The notes beneath the pieces are model-generated. The model had not been told where the DNA came from. It saw nothing but the letters and a program-made list of their open reading frames with translations, and did no database searches. Made by a program: the position numbers and the translations under genes. From Clostridia bacterium UC5.1-1E11 (lineage in GTDB: Bacteria; Bacillota; Clostridia; Oscillospirales; Acutalibacteraceae), in assembly GCA_001305115.1 (NCBI GenBank), contig BCAA01000017.1:1-49080 (forward strand): 49,080 nucleotides of DNA, given 5' to 3'. Every line of letters begins with the position of its first letter. The stretch's first letter is position 1. This document shows positions 20,069-29,071 of the stretch, piece by piece.

Positions 20069-21388
20069 TTAACGATCGCGGATGTTTTTGATAATATCCT
20101 CGACGGTCCCTTTTGTCTTGGGGTCGCGCGCCATCCCTTTTTCTACCTGCTGAATCGCATAGACCACCGTCGAATGGTCGCGCCCTCCGAATTCTTCGCC
20201 GATAGAGGTCATGGGCATTTGTGTGATCTCGCGGACAATGTACATGGCCACTTGGCGCGCGTTGGAAATATTGGCAGAGCGCTTGCTCGAACGGATGTCT
20301 TCCGGACTGGCGCCGTACGTACGTGCGACTTCCTCGATGATTTTCTCTACGGTCACAGGGACCGGCTGCTCGTTGTTGATGATGTCGCTCACAGCCATCT
20401 GTGCGGTCGTCAATGTTAAGGAGTCGCCGTTCAGAAGATAGTACGCCTTCATCTTTTTGACCGTGCCTTCCAACTGGCGAATGTTGTTTTTCAGCCGGTT
20501 GGCGATGTACTCAATCACATTGTTCGGCAGGTTGATGCCGAGCAACTCCGCCTTACGCTTGATGATGGCGATGCGTGTTTCAAAATCCGGCGGCTGAATG
20601 TCGGCTGTCAGGCCCCATTCAAACCGGGTGAGCAGGCGTTCTTCCAGGGTGGCGATGTCCTTTGGCGGCCGGTCCGACGTCAGGACAATTTGCTTTTTGG
20701 CTTCATATAAGGTATTAAACGTGTGGAAGAATTCCTCCTGCGTGGATTCTTTGCCTGCGATAAACTGAATATCGTCGACCAGAAATACGTCTGCTTTCCG
20801 GTATCGCTGGTGGAATTCTGCGGTTGTGCCGTGACGGATGGCTTCGATTAACTCGTTTGTAAATTCGTCCCCTTTGATGTAGACAATGTTCATTTCCGGA
20901 TGGGTCCGGGAAATCTCGTTGCAGATGGCATAGAGCAGGTGTGTCTTTCCGAGTCCGGAATTTCCATAGATGAACAGCGGGTTGTATAGCGTTGCCGGTT
21001 TAGTGGCGACCGCCATGGATGCCGCATGTGCAAATTTGTTTGACGGGCCTACGATGAATGTGTCAAAGGTGAACTCGTAGTCGTCGTTTTGAGAAGAGGT
21101 GTCCTCTTCCTCCTCCTTTTCTGAGGATGGCATATCCTCTGGAACACATATTTGCACCTGAATTCCCGGCCCGAAGATCTCTGCAACGGCGTCGTTGAGA
21201 AGATCCATGTAACACCGGTTCAGCGTCTGCCGATGGAATTCATTGGGGGCCTTCAACAGTGCAATTCCCTTCGCAAAGTCCAAGCTGACCGGTTCGATCC
21301 GGCTGATCCAAGTGGTATAGGCCACCTCTGTGATATGCTTTTTACAGTAATCGCAAATAAAACTCCAGGCTTCGGTAAAAGATTCCAT
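20069..21388 (-). CDS. dnaA: Chromosomal replication initiator DnaA
   Basis: 439 residues, ATG at 21388 behind CACGGAGG. Domain I covers about residues 1-80 (FICDYCKKHITEVAYTTWIS), then an acidic linker EKEEEEDTS (domain II). The AAA+ domain III has Walker A GNSGLGKTHLL, Walker B VFLVDDIQFI and the arginine-rich sensor region. Domain IV contains the DNA-binding signature GGRDHSTVVYA near residue 405. DnaA binds boxes on both sides of its gene and opens the origin. The strand switch between dnaA (minus) and rpmH (plus) marks the replication divergence point. Confidence 0.98.
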   Translation of the reverse strand: MESFTEAWSFICDYCKKHITEVAYTTWISRIEPVSLDFAKGIALLKAPNEFHRQTLNRCYMDLLNDAVAEIFGPGIQVQICVPEDMPSSEKEEEEDTSSQNDDYEFTFDTFIVGPSNKFAHAASMAVATKPATLYNPLFIYGNSGLGKTHLLYAICNEISRTHPEMNIVYIKGDEFTNELIEAIRHGTTAEFHQRYRKADVFLVDDIQFIAGKESTQEEFFHTFNTLYEAKKQIVLTSDRPPKDIATLEERLLTRFEWGLTADIQPPDFETRIAIIKRKAELLGINLPNNVIEYIANRLKNNIRQLEGTVKKMKAYYLLNGDSLTLTTAQMAVSDIINNEQPVPVTVEKIIEEVARTYGASPEDIRSSKRSANISNARQVAMYIVREITQMPMTSIGEEFGGRDHSTVVYAIQQVEKGMARDPKTKGTVEDIIKNIRDR

Positions 21389-21778
21389 GGTTGAACCTCC
21401 GTGTTTTAAAATCTTCCTTGCTGCTCCTTCTCGACATTACAAACAAAGCTGGCAAAATTGGAACCGGCATATACATTTTTTACCAGTTTTGGAAATTGGT
21501 ATACTTCAGACAGTATCTATCTTATAGTATCACAAATTCATCGCTTTTACAACTTTTCCACAGTTAGAAATCGATTTGGTGAAAAGCTGTGGAAAACATT
21601 TTTGCGGTTTCTGCGCGCCCGCAGGAGCTTTTTTGAAAAGGGCGCGCAAAAATGTGCAATCAAAGGCCACCGAAAGACGCGTTAAGATCAGAAAAACTTG
21701 GTATAGGGCGAATATCAATCTTCCCTAAGAGGGGTATTAGCCGCCCGATCGGTTTTCTTAAGGCAGCGTTCTAAAGTG
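21389..21778. other. dnaA upstream half of oriC with DnaA boxes
   Basis: Two perfect DnaA boxes in opposite orientation, TTTTCCACA at 21554-21562 and TGTGGAAAA at 21588-21596, lie next to an AT-rich stretch (21480-21540) that may serve as the unwinding element and contain the dnaA promoter. Together with 19588-20068 they make a bipartite origin. No gene is seen here. Confidence 0.75.
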
Positions 21779-21779
21779 C

Positions 21780-21866
21780 GGCCTTTCTTTTTAGCATGAG
21801 GCGCAAGGATGTTTGGGCTGCCGGAAACCGTTGAAAAAGAGAGGGTTACACAGGGATGAAAATGGT
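21780..21866. repeat. Direct repeat flanking rpmH, left copy
   Basis: About 85 bases (GGCCTTTCTTTTTAGCATG, GGATGTTTGGGCTGCCGG, AACCGTTGAAAAAGAGA) nearly identical to 22355-22441, 575 bases away. It lies between the DnaA boxes and the rpmH promoter. Between this copy and 22127 I see no gene. Confidence 0.9.
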
Positions 21867-22127
21867 ACATCCGCATGATGAAGAAGGTGGCCTTTAAAGA
21901 CAGATTGAGCGGAAGAAAAAGGAATGGTTCAGAAAGAATAAAAAAGAGTATCCCAAGGGATTTCCATAAGAAAGTGGGACAGTTTTCGGCCAAAAATTTT
22001 TTTATTTTTACGTGTTTCATATCCGGGACAACTGCATCTTGTGGTGTGAAAAGAAGGCGGACCTTATCTCTTGAGAAAATCATACACAAACGCCGGTTTT
22101 CTGGCACATTTTTTCTGTAAGAAAAGG

Positions 22128-22157
22128 TTGACAGCCCGGACAGGTATAATATATAAT
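22128..22157 (+). promoter_or_regulatory. Sigma-A-type promoter of rpmH
   Basis: TTGACA at 22128-22133 and TATAAT at 22152-22157, separated by 18 bases; a second overlapping TATAAT starts at 22145. It lies about 40 bases before rpmH and should drive the rightward operon. Confidence 0.8.
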
Positions 22158-22198
22158 GCTAAATTGCAAGGTTTGTACCCCGAAAGGAGGGTTTATTT

Positions 22199-22333
22199 AT
22201 GCTGAGAACGTATCAGCCCAAGAAGCTCCACAGAAAAAAGGAGCACGGCTTCCGCAAAAGAATGTCTACTAGCAACGGCCGCAAGGTATTAGCCCGCCGT
22301 AGAGCAAAAGGCAGAGCGCGCCTGAGCTACTAA
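22199..22333 (+). CDS. rpmH: 50S ribosomal protein L34
   Basis: 44 residues, very basic: [20 protein letters not shown], then ATSNGRK-type [19 protein letters not shown] and the end RLSY. This is the full usual length of L34, a component of the large ribosomal subunit. GAAAGGAGGG precedes the ATG at 22199. It heads the conserved rpmH-rnpA-yidD-yidC-jag order. Immediately after its stop lies a hairpin terminator that could lower expression of the downstream genes relative to rpmH. Confidence 0.97.
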   Translation: MLRTYQPKKLHRKKEHGFRKRMSTSNGRKVLARRRAKGRARLSY

Positions 22334-22337
22334 GACA

Positions 22338-22366
22338 AAAGGCCACCGAAGTGTGGCCTTTCTTTT
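22338..22366 (+). terminator. Terminator after rpmH
   Basis: Stem AAAGGCCAC (22338-22346)/GTGGCCTTT (22353-22361) followed by CTTTTT. It would separate rpmH from rnpA, allowing a high level of L34 and less RNase P protein. Confidence 0.75.
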
Positions 22367-22441
22367 TAGCATGAGGCGCAAGGATGTTTGGGCTGCCGGA
22401 AACCGTTGAAAAAGAGACGGTTACACGGGGATGAAAAAGGG
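22355..22441. repeat. Direct repeat flanking rpmH, right copy
   Basis: The counterpart of 21780-21866, beginning in the right arm of the rpmH terminator. The following spacer to 22623 holds no recognised gene, although the + frame stays open for about 65 codons (22373-22570) with no Shine-Dalgarno site or family resemblance. Confidence 0.9.
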
Positions 22442-22623
22442 TTCCGATGGAAAAGGGGATCGCATGGTTTTCTAGCGGGGCGGTCTTTTGGCCTTTATGA
22501 AAAGGCCCTCCTGTTTTTGAGGTTACATGCGGCCTTTTTATCAGAAAAGACAAAAAAGAACCGCGAGTGAATGTAGCTATCCGCCGTGTGTTTAGGCATC
22601 CTGCTGAAAGCGATTGAAGAACG

Positions 22624-22959
22624 ATGGATTTGTTTACACCTATCAAAGAGAATCGGGATTTCCGGCGAATTTATACGCGGGGAAAACCATATGTGTCGCC
22701 GGTTGTGGTGACCTATATTTTAAAAAATCGCAGTCAAAACGTGCGAGTGGGAATAACAACGGGGAAAAAGACCGGCAACGCCGTCAAGCGCAACCGGTCC
22801 AGACGGATCATCCGGGAGGCGTTTCGTCAGGCGACCCCGCAAATCCGAGAGGGATTTGATTTTATTTTAGTGGCGCGCGGCCGCACGCCCTTTGTAAAAA
22901 GTACGGATATTTACCGCGTATTAATGCGGCAATTGAAAGACGCGGGTGTTTTGAAATGA
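22624..22959 (+). CDS. rnpA: Ribonuclease P protein component
   Basis: 111 residues. The protein partner of the RNase P ribozyme, which matures the 5' ends of tRNAs. The family core is present: [39 protein letters not shown], and the RNR-type motif [12 protein letters not shown] (about residues 56-67). The start ATG at 22624 has only a weak upstream site (TTGAAGAACG). It overlaps yidD by four bases (ATGA). Confidence 0.96.
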   Translation: MDLFTPIKENRDFRRIYTRGKPYVSPVVVTYILKNRSQNVRVGITTGKKTGNAVKRNRSRRIIREAFRQATPQIREGFDFILVARGRTPFVKSTDIYRVLMRQLKDAGVLK

Positions 22960-23192
22960 AACGCCTGCTTATTTTGCTTATTCGGTTTTATCAGCAGGAG
23001 ATCTCCCCGTTTAAGCAGCCCTGCTGCAAATATTATCCGACCTGTTCCAATTATGCGTTGCAAGCGATTGAGCGTTTCGGTGCGTTGAAAGGATCTCTTT
23101 TGGCGCTGTACCGCATTTTACGCTGCAATCCATTCAGCCGGGGCGGATACGACCCGGTCCCGGAGAAAAAGGAAAAGGGAACATCAAAATAG
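22956..23192 (+). CDS. yidD: Membrane protein insertion efficiency factor YidD
   Basis: 78 residues. The family pattern is clear: [31 protein letters not shown], then [17 protein letters not shown]. It is a small membrane-associated protein that assists YidC-dependent insertion, with an amphipathic N-terminus and conserved cysteines in CCKYYPTCS. It overlaps rnpA by ATGA and is followed 15 bases later by yidC, as in most Firmicutes. Confidence 0.96.
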   Translation: MKRLLILLIRFYQQEISPFKQPCCKYYPTCSNYALQAIERFGALKGSLLALYRILRCNPFSRGGYDPVPEKKEKGTSK

Positions 23193-23207
23193 AGGAGAAT
23201 GTCATAC

Positions 23208-24257
23208 ATGGAAATTTTTAATTGGTTTGGTAGTATTTTGGGATATTTGTTGTGGTTCCTTTACGAAATTGTCCCGAATTATGGCGTTGCAATTATCCTG
23301 TTTACGATTATCACCAAGCTGTTGCTTGTTCCTTTTTCAATCAAACAGCAAAAATCCATGGCGGCCAATAGCAAAATGGCAGCCAAACAGCAGGAGATCC
23401 GCACCAAATATGCAAATGACAAGCTGAAAATGCAGGAAGAAATGCAGAAGCTGATGGAGCAGGAGGGTGTCAATCCGACCAGCGGTTGTTTGGTGACCCT
23501 CATCCCGTTTCCGATCATGCTGGGCATTTACTACACGGTTTTGTACCCGCTGCAGAATGTGCTGCATATCAGCGTGGATTCGATCAATAAAGCGACGGCT
23601 TTGCTGTCGCAGATTCCGGGCGTGGGCACGACCCTCAACGCCGGATATTATTCCCAGATGGAAATCATCAAACATTTCGACCAGCTTCGTCCGCATCTGA
23701 CGATGTTTACTGGGGACGAGCTGTCCCGCATGGAATCCCTGAGCCGCGGATTCAATTTCTGTGGCCTGAACCTTTTGGATACGCCGCAAAGCAGCCACTT
23801 TTTGACCTTTATGTGGTTGATTCCCGCACTGTGCCTTTTGACATCCCTGCTTTCGCAGGTGATTATGATGAAGATGCAGCCCGGCATGAGCCAGCAGCAA
23901 GGTTGCATGAAGTGGATGCTCTATCTGATGCCACTTTTGACGGCCTGGATCGCCTACACAGTACCGGGTGCTGTCGGTTTCTATTGGACCATTCAGACGG
24001 CGGTGAGCTTTGTGCAGTCCTTGCTTCTGCGCAAATTCTGTAGCCCAGCAATCGTAAGTGCAAAAGCAGAGGCGCAGCGAGTCGCGCTGCGCGAGGTAGA
24101 GGAAGCGCGGATGAAACCATTGGCTGTTCCTCTCAAAATTCAAGCAGGGCCGGCGCCAAAATTGCAGAAAAAAGAAAAGGCCGTGACGCAACAGCCCCAA
24201 AAACAAAAGGGAAAGCAAAAACAGAGCAGCGACGATTACCGGGGAACCAAAAAATAA
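23208..24257 (+). CDS. yidC: Membrane protein insertase YidC/Oxa1/SpoIIIJ type
   Basis: 349 residues, the short Gram-positive form without the large periplasmic domain. AGGAGAATGTCATAC before the second ATG sets the start. The first hydrophobic segments (GSILGYLLWFLYEIV and YGVAIILFTIITKLLLVPF) are followed by the cytoplasmic hairpin rich in K, M and Q (QQEIRTKYANDKLKMQEEM) and further transmembrane helices. The positive residue of the substrate groove appears as Lys in TIITKLLLVPF instead of the Arg of many homologues. The C-terminus is basic and Q/K-rich, useful for ribosome contact. It inserts membrane proteins with or without Sec. Confidence 0.95.
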   Translation: MEIFNWFGSILGYLLWFLYEIVPNYGVAIILFTIITKLLLVPFSIKQQKSMAANSKMAAKQQEIRTKYANDKLKMQEEMQKLMEQEGVNPTSGCLVTLIPFPIMLGIYYTVLYPLQNVLHISVDSINKATALLSQIPGVGTTLNAGYYSQMEIIKHFDQLRPHLTMFTGDELSRMESLSRGFNFCGLNLLDTPQSSHFLTFMWLIPALCLLTSLLSQVIMMKMQPGMSQQQGCMKWMLYLMPLLTAWIAYTVPGAVGFYWTIQTAVSFVQSLLLRKFCSPAIVSAKAEAQRVALREVEEARMKPLAVPLKIQAGPAPKLQKKEKAVTQQPQKQKGKQKQSSDDYRGTKK

Positions 24258-24314
24258 CGTAAAGAACGCGCCGCGTAAAGGAAAACCGTGCGGTGTGAGC
24301 CGGGAGGGTTAAAC

Positions 24315-25172
24315 GTGATCAAAGAAGCAATTGGAACGGGTAATACGGTGGAAGAGGCCTTTGAGGCCGCGTGTAAGGAACTGGGGGTAGAATCCCACGA
24401 GGCGGAATTTGAAATCCTGGAGATGCCGGTAAAAAAGACATTTGGCCTGTTTGGAGGAAATCCTGCGAAGGTGCGCGCATATGTCAAGAACAGTCCCGCA
24501 GATGCTGCGGCAGAATATTTGAAGAGCATTCTTGCTAATATGGGTCTGTCCAATGTGCAGTTTGACATCAAAGAGGAAGAGAGCGGGGCCCTGATTTCCT
24601 TGTCCGGTGAGGATGTCGGTTTTATCATCGGCCATCGTGGAGAAACACTGGACGCACTTCAGTATTTGTCCGGCCTGGTAGCTAACCATATTGAAAATAC
24701 CTATTTCCGTATTACGCTGGATATTGGCAATTATCGAGAAAAACGCAAGGACACCTTGGAGGTTCTCGGAAAGAAGATTGCGGTAAAGGCGGTCAAGACA
24801 GGACGCAATTGTTCCTTGGAGCCCATGAATCCCTATGAGCGCCGTATCATCCACACGGCGGTTCAGACAGTGGAGGGAGCAAAAAGTTGGAGCGAAGGGG
24901 AAGATCTCAACCGTCATGTGGTGATTGGACCTGTGGATGGGGAGAAACCCTTGCCGCGCAAGCCCTACAATTCCCGTGGTCCGCGCAGGCCTTATGGGGA
25001 TAAGCCGCGCGGCGATTATCATAAGAATTACGGCGGAAACAGAGGCCCGCGCCCACAGGGCGGTCCGCGGCCTTCTTCCCAGCCGCAGCAGCGGCCTCAG
25101 CAGCCCCGGAAGGAAACCTCCGGTCCGCTTTATGGCCGCATCGACATCAACCGTAAAAAGGACGGCGAATAA
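24315..25172 (+). CDS. jag: RNA-binding protein KhpB/Jag (Jag-N, KH, R3H)
   Basis: 285 residues from the GTG at 24315, behind CGGGAGGG. Domains in order: Jag-N (VIKEAIGTGNTVEEAFEAAC, residues 1-50, with the KKTFGLFGGNPAKV hallmark), a KH domain (about 75-150, GFIIGHRGETLDALQYLSG), and R3H (about 155-210, LEPMNPYERRIIHTAVQ). A disordered tail rich in Arg, Gly, Pro and Gln follows (RGPRPQGGPRPSSQPQQRP), which could bind RNA. The family influences small RNA and cell-envelope control. It is followed by a strong terminator, so mnmE is a separate unit. Confidence 0.95.
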   Translation: MIKEAIGTGNTVEEAFEAACKELGVESHEAEFEILEMPVKKTFGLFGGNPAKVRAYVKNSPADAAAEYLKSILANMGLSNVQFDIKEEESGALISLSGEDVGFIIGHRGETLDALQYLSGLVANHIENTYFRITLDIGNYREKRKDTLEVLGKKIAVKAVKTGRNCSLEPMNPYERRIIHTAVQTVEGAKSWSEGEDLNRHVVIGPVDGEKPLPRKPYNSRGPRRPYGDKPRGDYHKNYGGNRGPRPQGGPRPSSQPQQRPQQPRKETSGPLYGRIDINRKKDGE

Positions 25173-25199
25173 TGCTGTCTGCTGGATAACAGACGGAAG

Positions 25200-25229
25200 G
25201 GGGACGGTTCTGCGGAATCGTCCCCTTTT
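25200..25229 (+). terminator. Terminator after jag
   Basis: Stem GGGGACG (25200-25206)/CGTCCCC (25219-25225) followed by TTTT. It ends the rpmH-to-jag unit. Confidence 0.8.
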
Positions 25230-25342
25230 GTCATGCAGTGGAAAGGGGAACCTAGTGGATTTTGTTGGAATATGGAGGGGTTCATCCAGGCGCCCGACCG
25301 AACATCCCTGAAAACAGGTTCTTGTACAAAGGAGGAACTTTC

Positions 25343-26707
25343 ATGTCAAAGACGATCGCTGCTATTTCCACACCGCAGGCCGCGGGAGGAATTGGGATTG
25401 TGCGCATTTCTGGACCGGAGGCTCGCGCTGTTGCCGGGCGTGTATTTACATCGGCGCACGGGAAAGTCCTGGAGGAATGCCGTGGATATACCGCTTTGTA
25501 TGGCCGGGTACACGATGAGGAGAGCGACATCGATGAGGCGATTGCCCTCAATTTTATTGCGCCCGCCAGCTTTACCGGAGAAGATGTGGTGGAACTCTCC
25601 TGTCACGGGGGGATTTATGTGATGCGCCGTGTTTTGCAGGCGGTGCTCGCAGCGGGGGCAGCACCGGCCGGTCCTGGCGAATTTACCCGCCGCGCGTTTT
25701 TGAATGGAAAACTCGGCTTGACTGAGGCGGAATCCGTGATGCAGATCATATCCGCCCAAGGGTTAGAGGCTGGAAAGGCCGCAATGGCTGGGCGGGATGG
25801 CGCATTGGAGCGCCGGATCCGGAAAATTCGTGCAGGGTTGACCGCGGTTGCAGCCCACCTGGATGCATGGGCTGACTACCCCGAGGATGATATTCCCGAA
25901 GTGAATGGGGCCGATTTGCAGCACTCTTTGGAGGATGCCAAGCAGGAGCTGGACCACCTGTTGTCCCAATTTGAGGCGGGGCGAGTCCTGCGCGAAGGGG
26001 TGGAGACTGTAATCGCTGGCCGTCCAAATGTCGGGAAATCCACCCTGATGAACCTGCTTTCCGGCTGTGAGCGTTCTATTGTGACAGAATTTGCAGGGAC
26101 TACGCGCGATGTAGTGGAGGAGACGGTGCTTCTCGGTGGTATCCCGCTTCATTTGGCGGATACGGCGGGGATTCGCTCCACGGAGGACCCGGTGGAACGG
26201 ATCGGCGTTGACCGGGCGCGGGAGCGCGTGCAGACGGCCCAGTTGGTTTTGGCCGTATTTGACTCGTCGCAAGCTTTGAACGAGGAGGACCGTCTCCTGA
26301 TCGAGTCGGTACAAAATACCCCCGCAGTGGCGGTCATCAACAAGAGCGATTTGCAGAATGTAATCGACTTAAAGTATATTAATTTAAAATTTAAACAAAT
26401 AGTATTTATTTCTGCCCTGTCGGGTGAAGGATTAGAGGCGCTCCAGCAGGCGGTTGCATCTCTTTTAAAGACCAATACCCTGGACCCATCGAGCGGGATT
26501 TTATTTACAGAACGCCAGAGAGATGCGGCCCGGCGGGCGCAGGGCTGTGTACAAGAGGCATTGGATGCACAAAAGGCTGGTATGACTTTGGATGCAGTGA
26601 CGGTTTCTGTTGAGGGTGCTGTTTCAGCCTTGTTGGAATTGACCGGGGAGCGCGCAACAGAAGCGGTTGTCGATCAGGTTTTCTCTCAGTTTTGTGTTGG
26701 TAAATAA
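25343..26707 (+). CDS. mnmE: tRNA modification GTPase MnmE
   Basis: 454 residues from the ATG at 25343, behind AAAGGAGGAAC. With MnmG it installs the 5-carboxymethylaminomethyl group on wobble uridines of certain tRNAs. The N-terminal folate-binding domain (STPQAAGGIGIVRISG) is followed by a helical domain and the G domain. That has G1 GRPNVGKSTLMN, G3 DTAGI and G4 NKSD, and the protein ends in CVGK, matching the C-terminal CxGK with the catalytic cysteine. The open frame extends upstream of the start but has no ribosome site there. Length is normal. Confidence 0.96.
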   Translation: MSKTIAAISTPQAAGGIGIVRISGPEARAVAGRVFTSAHGKVLEECRGYTALYGRVHDEESDIDEAIALNFIAPASFTGEDVVELSCHGGIYVMRRVLQAVLAAGAAPAGPGEFTRRAFLNGKLGLTEAESVMQIISAQGLEAGKAAMAGRDGALERRIRKIRAGLTAVAAHLDAWADYPEDDIPEVNGADLQHSLEDAKQELDHLLSQFEAGRVLREGVETVIAGRPNVGKSTLMNLLSGCERSIVTEFAGTTRDVVEETVLLGGIPLHLADTAGIRSTEDPVERIGVDRARERVQTAQLVLAVFDSSQALNEEDRLLIESVQNTPAVAVINKSDLQNVIDLKYINLKFKQIVFISALSGEGLEALQQAVASLLKTNTLDPSSGILFTERQRDAARRAQGCVQEALDAQKAGMTLDAVTVSVEGAVSALLELTGERATEAVVDQVFSQFCVGK

Positions 26708-27199
26708 CCATTGGATATGAATGGAAAAATGTCCATGCAATCATCACGAGGAATTGAGGGTAGTATGCCGGAAGTCCTCTGGTGGCGCATCTTTTCAGAC
26801 CGGTTCTTTAAAGAGCGAGTTGGCTTGGGAAACGGCATTGTGTGATAGGGTCTGAAATAGGAGCAAAAAAGCAGGTCCTGGCGGTGATAAAAACCGGAAA
26901 GAATTGTGAAGCAATTCGGGAAAGCAACGGGAGATAAAAGGCGTTGGATGAGAAGAGGCCGAACAGCGAATGGGAATGAAAAATGGGAGAACAGGTCGCT
27001 TAACACCCGATGATTACATTGAATGAAGAAAAAGAGAGGTTCCCATTGGATTTTGGGAGAAACGGGAACCGGCAAATCTCTTTCAACTGGAAATGATCGA
27101 GGAAGAATGTCGACTCAAAAGTAGATTGTACAGAGAAAAAGAGAATCTTTTTTAAATCTGAGCGGTTAAGGAATGGAAAATAGAGAGGGGGAACCCAAT
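26708..27199. other. mnmE-mnmG spacer
   Basis: About 490 bases, purine-rich on the + strand, with no recognised gene or RNA. A short hairpin AATTGTGAAGCAATT lies near 26903-26917 and a longer one GGTTCCC.../GGGAACC at 27041-27071. After the mnmE stop the same frame stays open for about 45 codons without any protein family resemblance. Confidence 0.5.
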
Positions 27200-29071
27200 T
27201 TGATCTATCAAGCGGGAACATATGAAGTGGCGGTCATTGGAGCAGGACATGCAGGAATTGAAGCGGCTTTGGCGTCTGCACGGCTGGGGTGCGAAACAGT
27301 GGTGTTCACCATCAATATGGATGCGGTTGGAAACTGCCCGTGCAACCCGTCCATTGGCGGTACAGCGAAGGGGCATTTGGTGCGGGAGATCGACGCGCTC
27401 GGCGGAGAGATGGGGCGCACAGCAGACGCAACCTTTTTGCAGAGCCGTATGCTCAACAAAGGGAAAGGGCCTGCGGTCCACTCCCTGCGAGCACAGATTG
27501 ATCGACGAGAATATAGCAAGGTGATGAAACACAAGCTGGAATTACAGGAACACTTGCAGTTGAAGCAAGCCGAGATTGTCGATCTCTATCCAGATCAAGA
27601 CGGTTGGAAGTTGACGACCCGTATGGGTGCACAATATGCGGTCAAAGCAGTGGTGATCGCAACGGGGACTTTTTTAGGCGGCAAAATCTTTGTAGGCGAT
27701 GTGGCCTATGAAAGCGGGCCGGATGGTATGTTTCCGGCGGCTTTTTTGGGGGATTCCTTGAAGAAATTGGGGTTGCGCTTACGCAGGTTTAAAACCGGGA
27801 CCCCTGCGCGTGTCCTGCGTTCCAGCATTGATTTTACTGATTTGGAAGTGCAGGAAGGCGATGAGCCGGTTGTGCCATTCTCTTATGATACGTTACATCC
27901 GGGGAAAAATCAGGCGGTCTGTCATGTTTCCTGGACCAATGAGGAGACCAAACGGATTATCCTGGAAAATATTCACCGTTCCCCGCTCTATGGTGGAAAG
28001 ATCGAAGGGGTGGGGCCTCGTTATTGTCCAAGTATCGAGGATAAAATCGTGCGTTTTGCGGATAAGAAGCGCCATCAACTCTTCATCGAACCCTGTGGAA
28101 AGGATACCGAGGAGATGTATTTGCAGGGGATGAGCTCTTCTCTGCCAGAGGATGTACAACTTGCCTTTTATCGGTCCATCAAGGGATTGGAACACGTGGA
28201 GATCATGCGCTGTGCGTATGCTATTGAGTACGACTGTGTGGACCCCTTACAGATGGAAGCCACGCTGGAATTCATGGATTTTCCCGGATTGTATGGTGCA
28301 GGGCAGTTTAATGGCAGTTCAGGGTATGAGGAGGCCGCGGCGCAAGGGTTGGTTGCAGGCATCAATGCAGCTTTGAAAATTCAGGGGAAAGAGCCTTTGA
28401 TTCTTGACCGTGCAGGCTCCTATATTGGAACATTGATTGACGACCTGATTACCAAGGGGGTCACAGATCCCTACCGGATGATGACCTCCCGTTCAGAATA
28501 CCGCCTGGTTTTGCGCCAAGATAATGCGGATGAGCGGTTAACTCCGACCGGACGTGAACTGGGGTTGATTGGGGACAGCCGTTGGGGCCGTTTTTGTGAA
28601 AAGGAAGAGCAGAAAAAACGCGAGATGGCCCGTGCGCGCCGAACGGTTTTGCCGCCCTCGGATGTACTCAACGATATTCTTGTTTCACGTGGAACAACGC
28701 CGGTCTCCACCGGTGTAAAGTTAGCGGATCTGCTTCGCCGTCCAGAGCTCAGTTATGAGGCGTTGACGGCGGTGGATATCACCCGTCCAGTGTTGCCTGC
28801 GGCCGTATTTGAAAATGTAGAGATCGAGATCAAATATGAAGGGTATATCGAGCGCCAAAAGGCGGATATTGCAGAAATGCGCCGGCTGGAGGGCAAAAAA
28901 TTGCCCCGCGGTGTGGATTATACGGCGGTGATTGGCCTGCGCACAGAAGCCCAGGAAAAGCTGCAGAAGGTGAAACCAGCAAACATTGGCCAAGCTTCGC
29001 GCATCAGTGGCGTCAGCCCCGCGGATATCTCCGTTCTGCTGATTTGGTTGGCAAAGGAGGGAAGAGCATGA
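27200..29071 (+). CDS. mnmG: tRNA uridine-5-carboxymethylaminomethyl synthesis enzyme MnmG
   Basis: 623 residues. The FAD-dependent partner of MnmE. The dinucleotide-binding motif VIGAGHAGIEA lies near the N-terminus, followed by the family signatures NCPCNPSIGGTAKGHLVREID and GTFLGGKIFVG, and later GQFNGSSGYEEAAAQG. I prefer the TTG at 27200 (LIYQAGTYEV), because GAGAGGGGG lies just upstream and family members start at this point; an ATG 27 bases earlier is the alternative. A parS site is embedded at 28681. It overlaps rsmG by ATGA. Confidence 0.96.
   Translation: MIYQAGTYEVAVIGAGHAGIEAALASARLGCETVVFTINMDAVGNCPCNPSIGGTAKGHLVREIDALGGEMGRTADATFLQSRMLNKGKGPAVHSLRAQIDRREYSKVMKHKLELQEHLQLKQAEIVDLYPDQDGWKLTTRMGAQYAVKAVVIATGTFLGGKIFVGDVAYESGPDGMFPAAFLGDSLKKLGLRLRRFKTGTPARVLRSSIDFTDLEVQEGDEPVVPFSYDTLHPGKNQAVCHVSWTNEETKRIILENIHRSPLYGGKIEGVGPRYCPSIEDKIVRFADKKRHQLFIEPCGKDTEEMYLQGMSSSLPEDVQLAFYRSIKGLEHVEIMRCAYAIEYDCVDPLQMEATLEFMDFPGLYGAGQFNGSSGYEEAAAQGLVAGINAALKIQGKEPLILDRAGSYIGTLIDDLITKGVTDPYRMMTSRSEYRLVLRQDNADERLTPTGRELGLIGDSRWGRFCEKEEQKKREMARARRTVLPPSDVLNDILVSRGTTPVSTGVKLADLLRRPELSYEALTAVDITRPVLPAAVFENVEIEIKYEGYIERQKADIAEMRRLEGKKLPRGVDYTAVIGLRTEAQEKLQKVKPANIGQASRISGVSPADISVLLIWLAKEGRA
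28681..28696. promoter_or_regulatory. parS site inside mnmG
   Basis: TGTTTCACGTGGAACA matches the Firmicute ParB consensus TGTTNCACGTGAAACA with one change in the right arm, and keeps the central CACGTG. In Bacillus subtilis similar sites lie close to the origin, within and near the parA-parB operon. It is 8 kb from parA here. Confidence 0.75.

Noticed and set aside
21715..22646. Two minus-strand frames (21715-22107 and 22269-22646) sharing the end segment SFSTVSGSPNILAPHAKKKG
   Set aside because: The shared peptide comes only from the 85-bp direct repeat, and the second frame lies antisense to rpmH. No start signals are present.
26686..27075. Minus-strand gene in the mnmE-mnmG spacer
   Set aside because: Phenylalanine/proline-rich low-complexity translation of a purine-rich spacer, with no ribosome site and overlap with the mnmE end.
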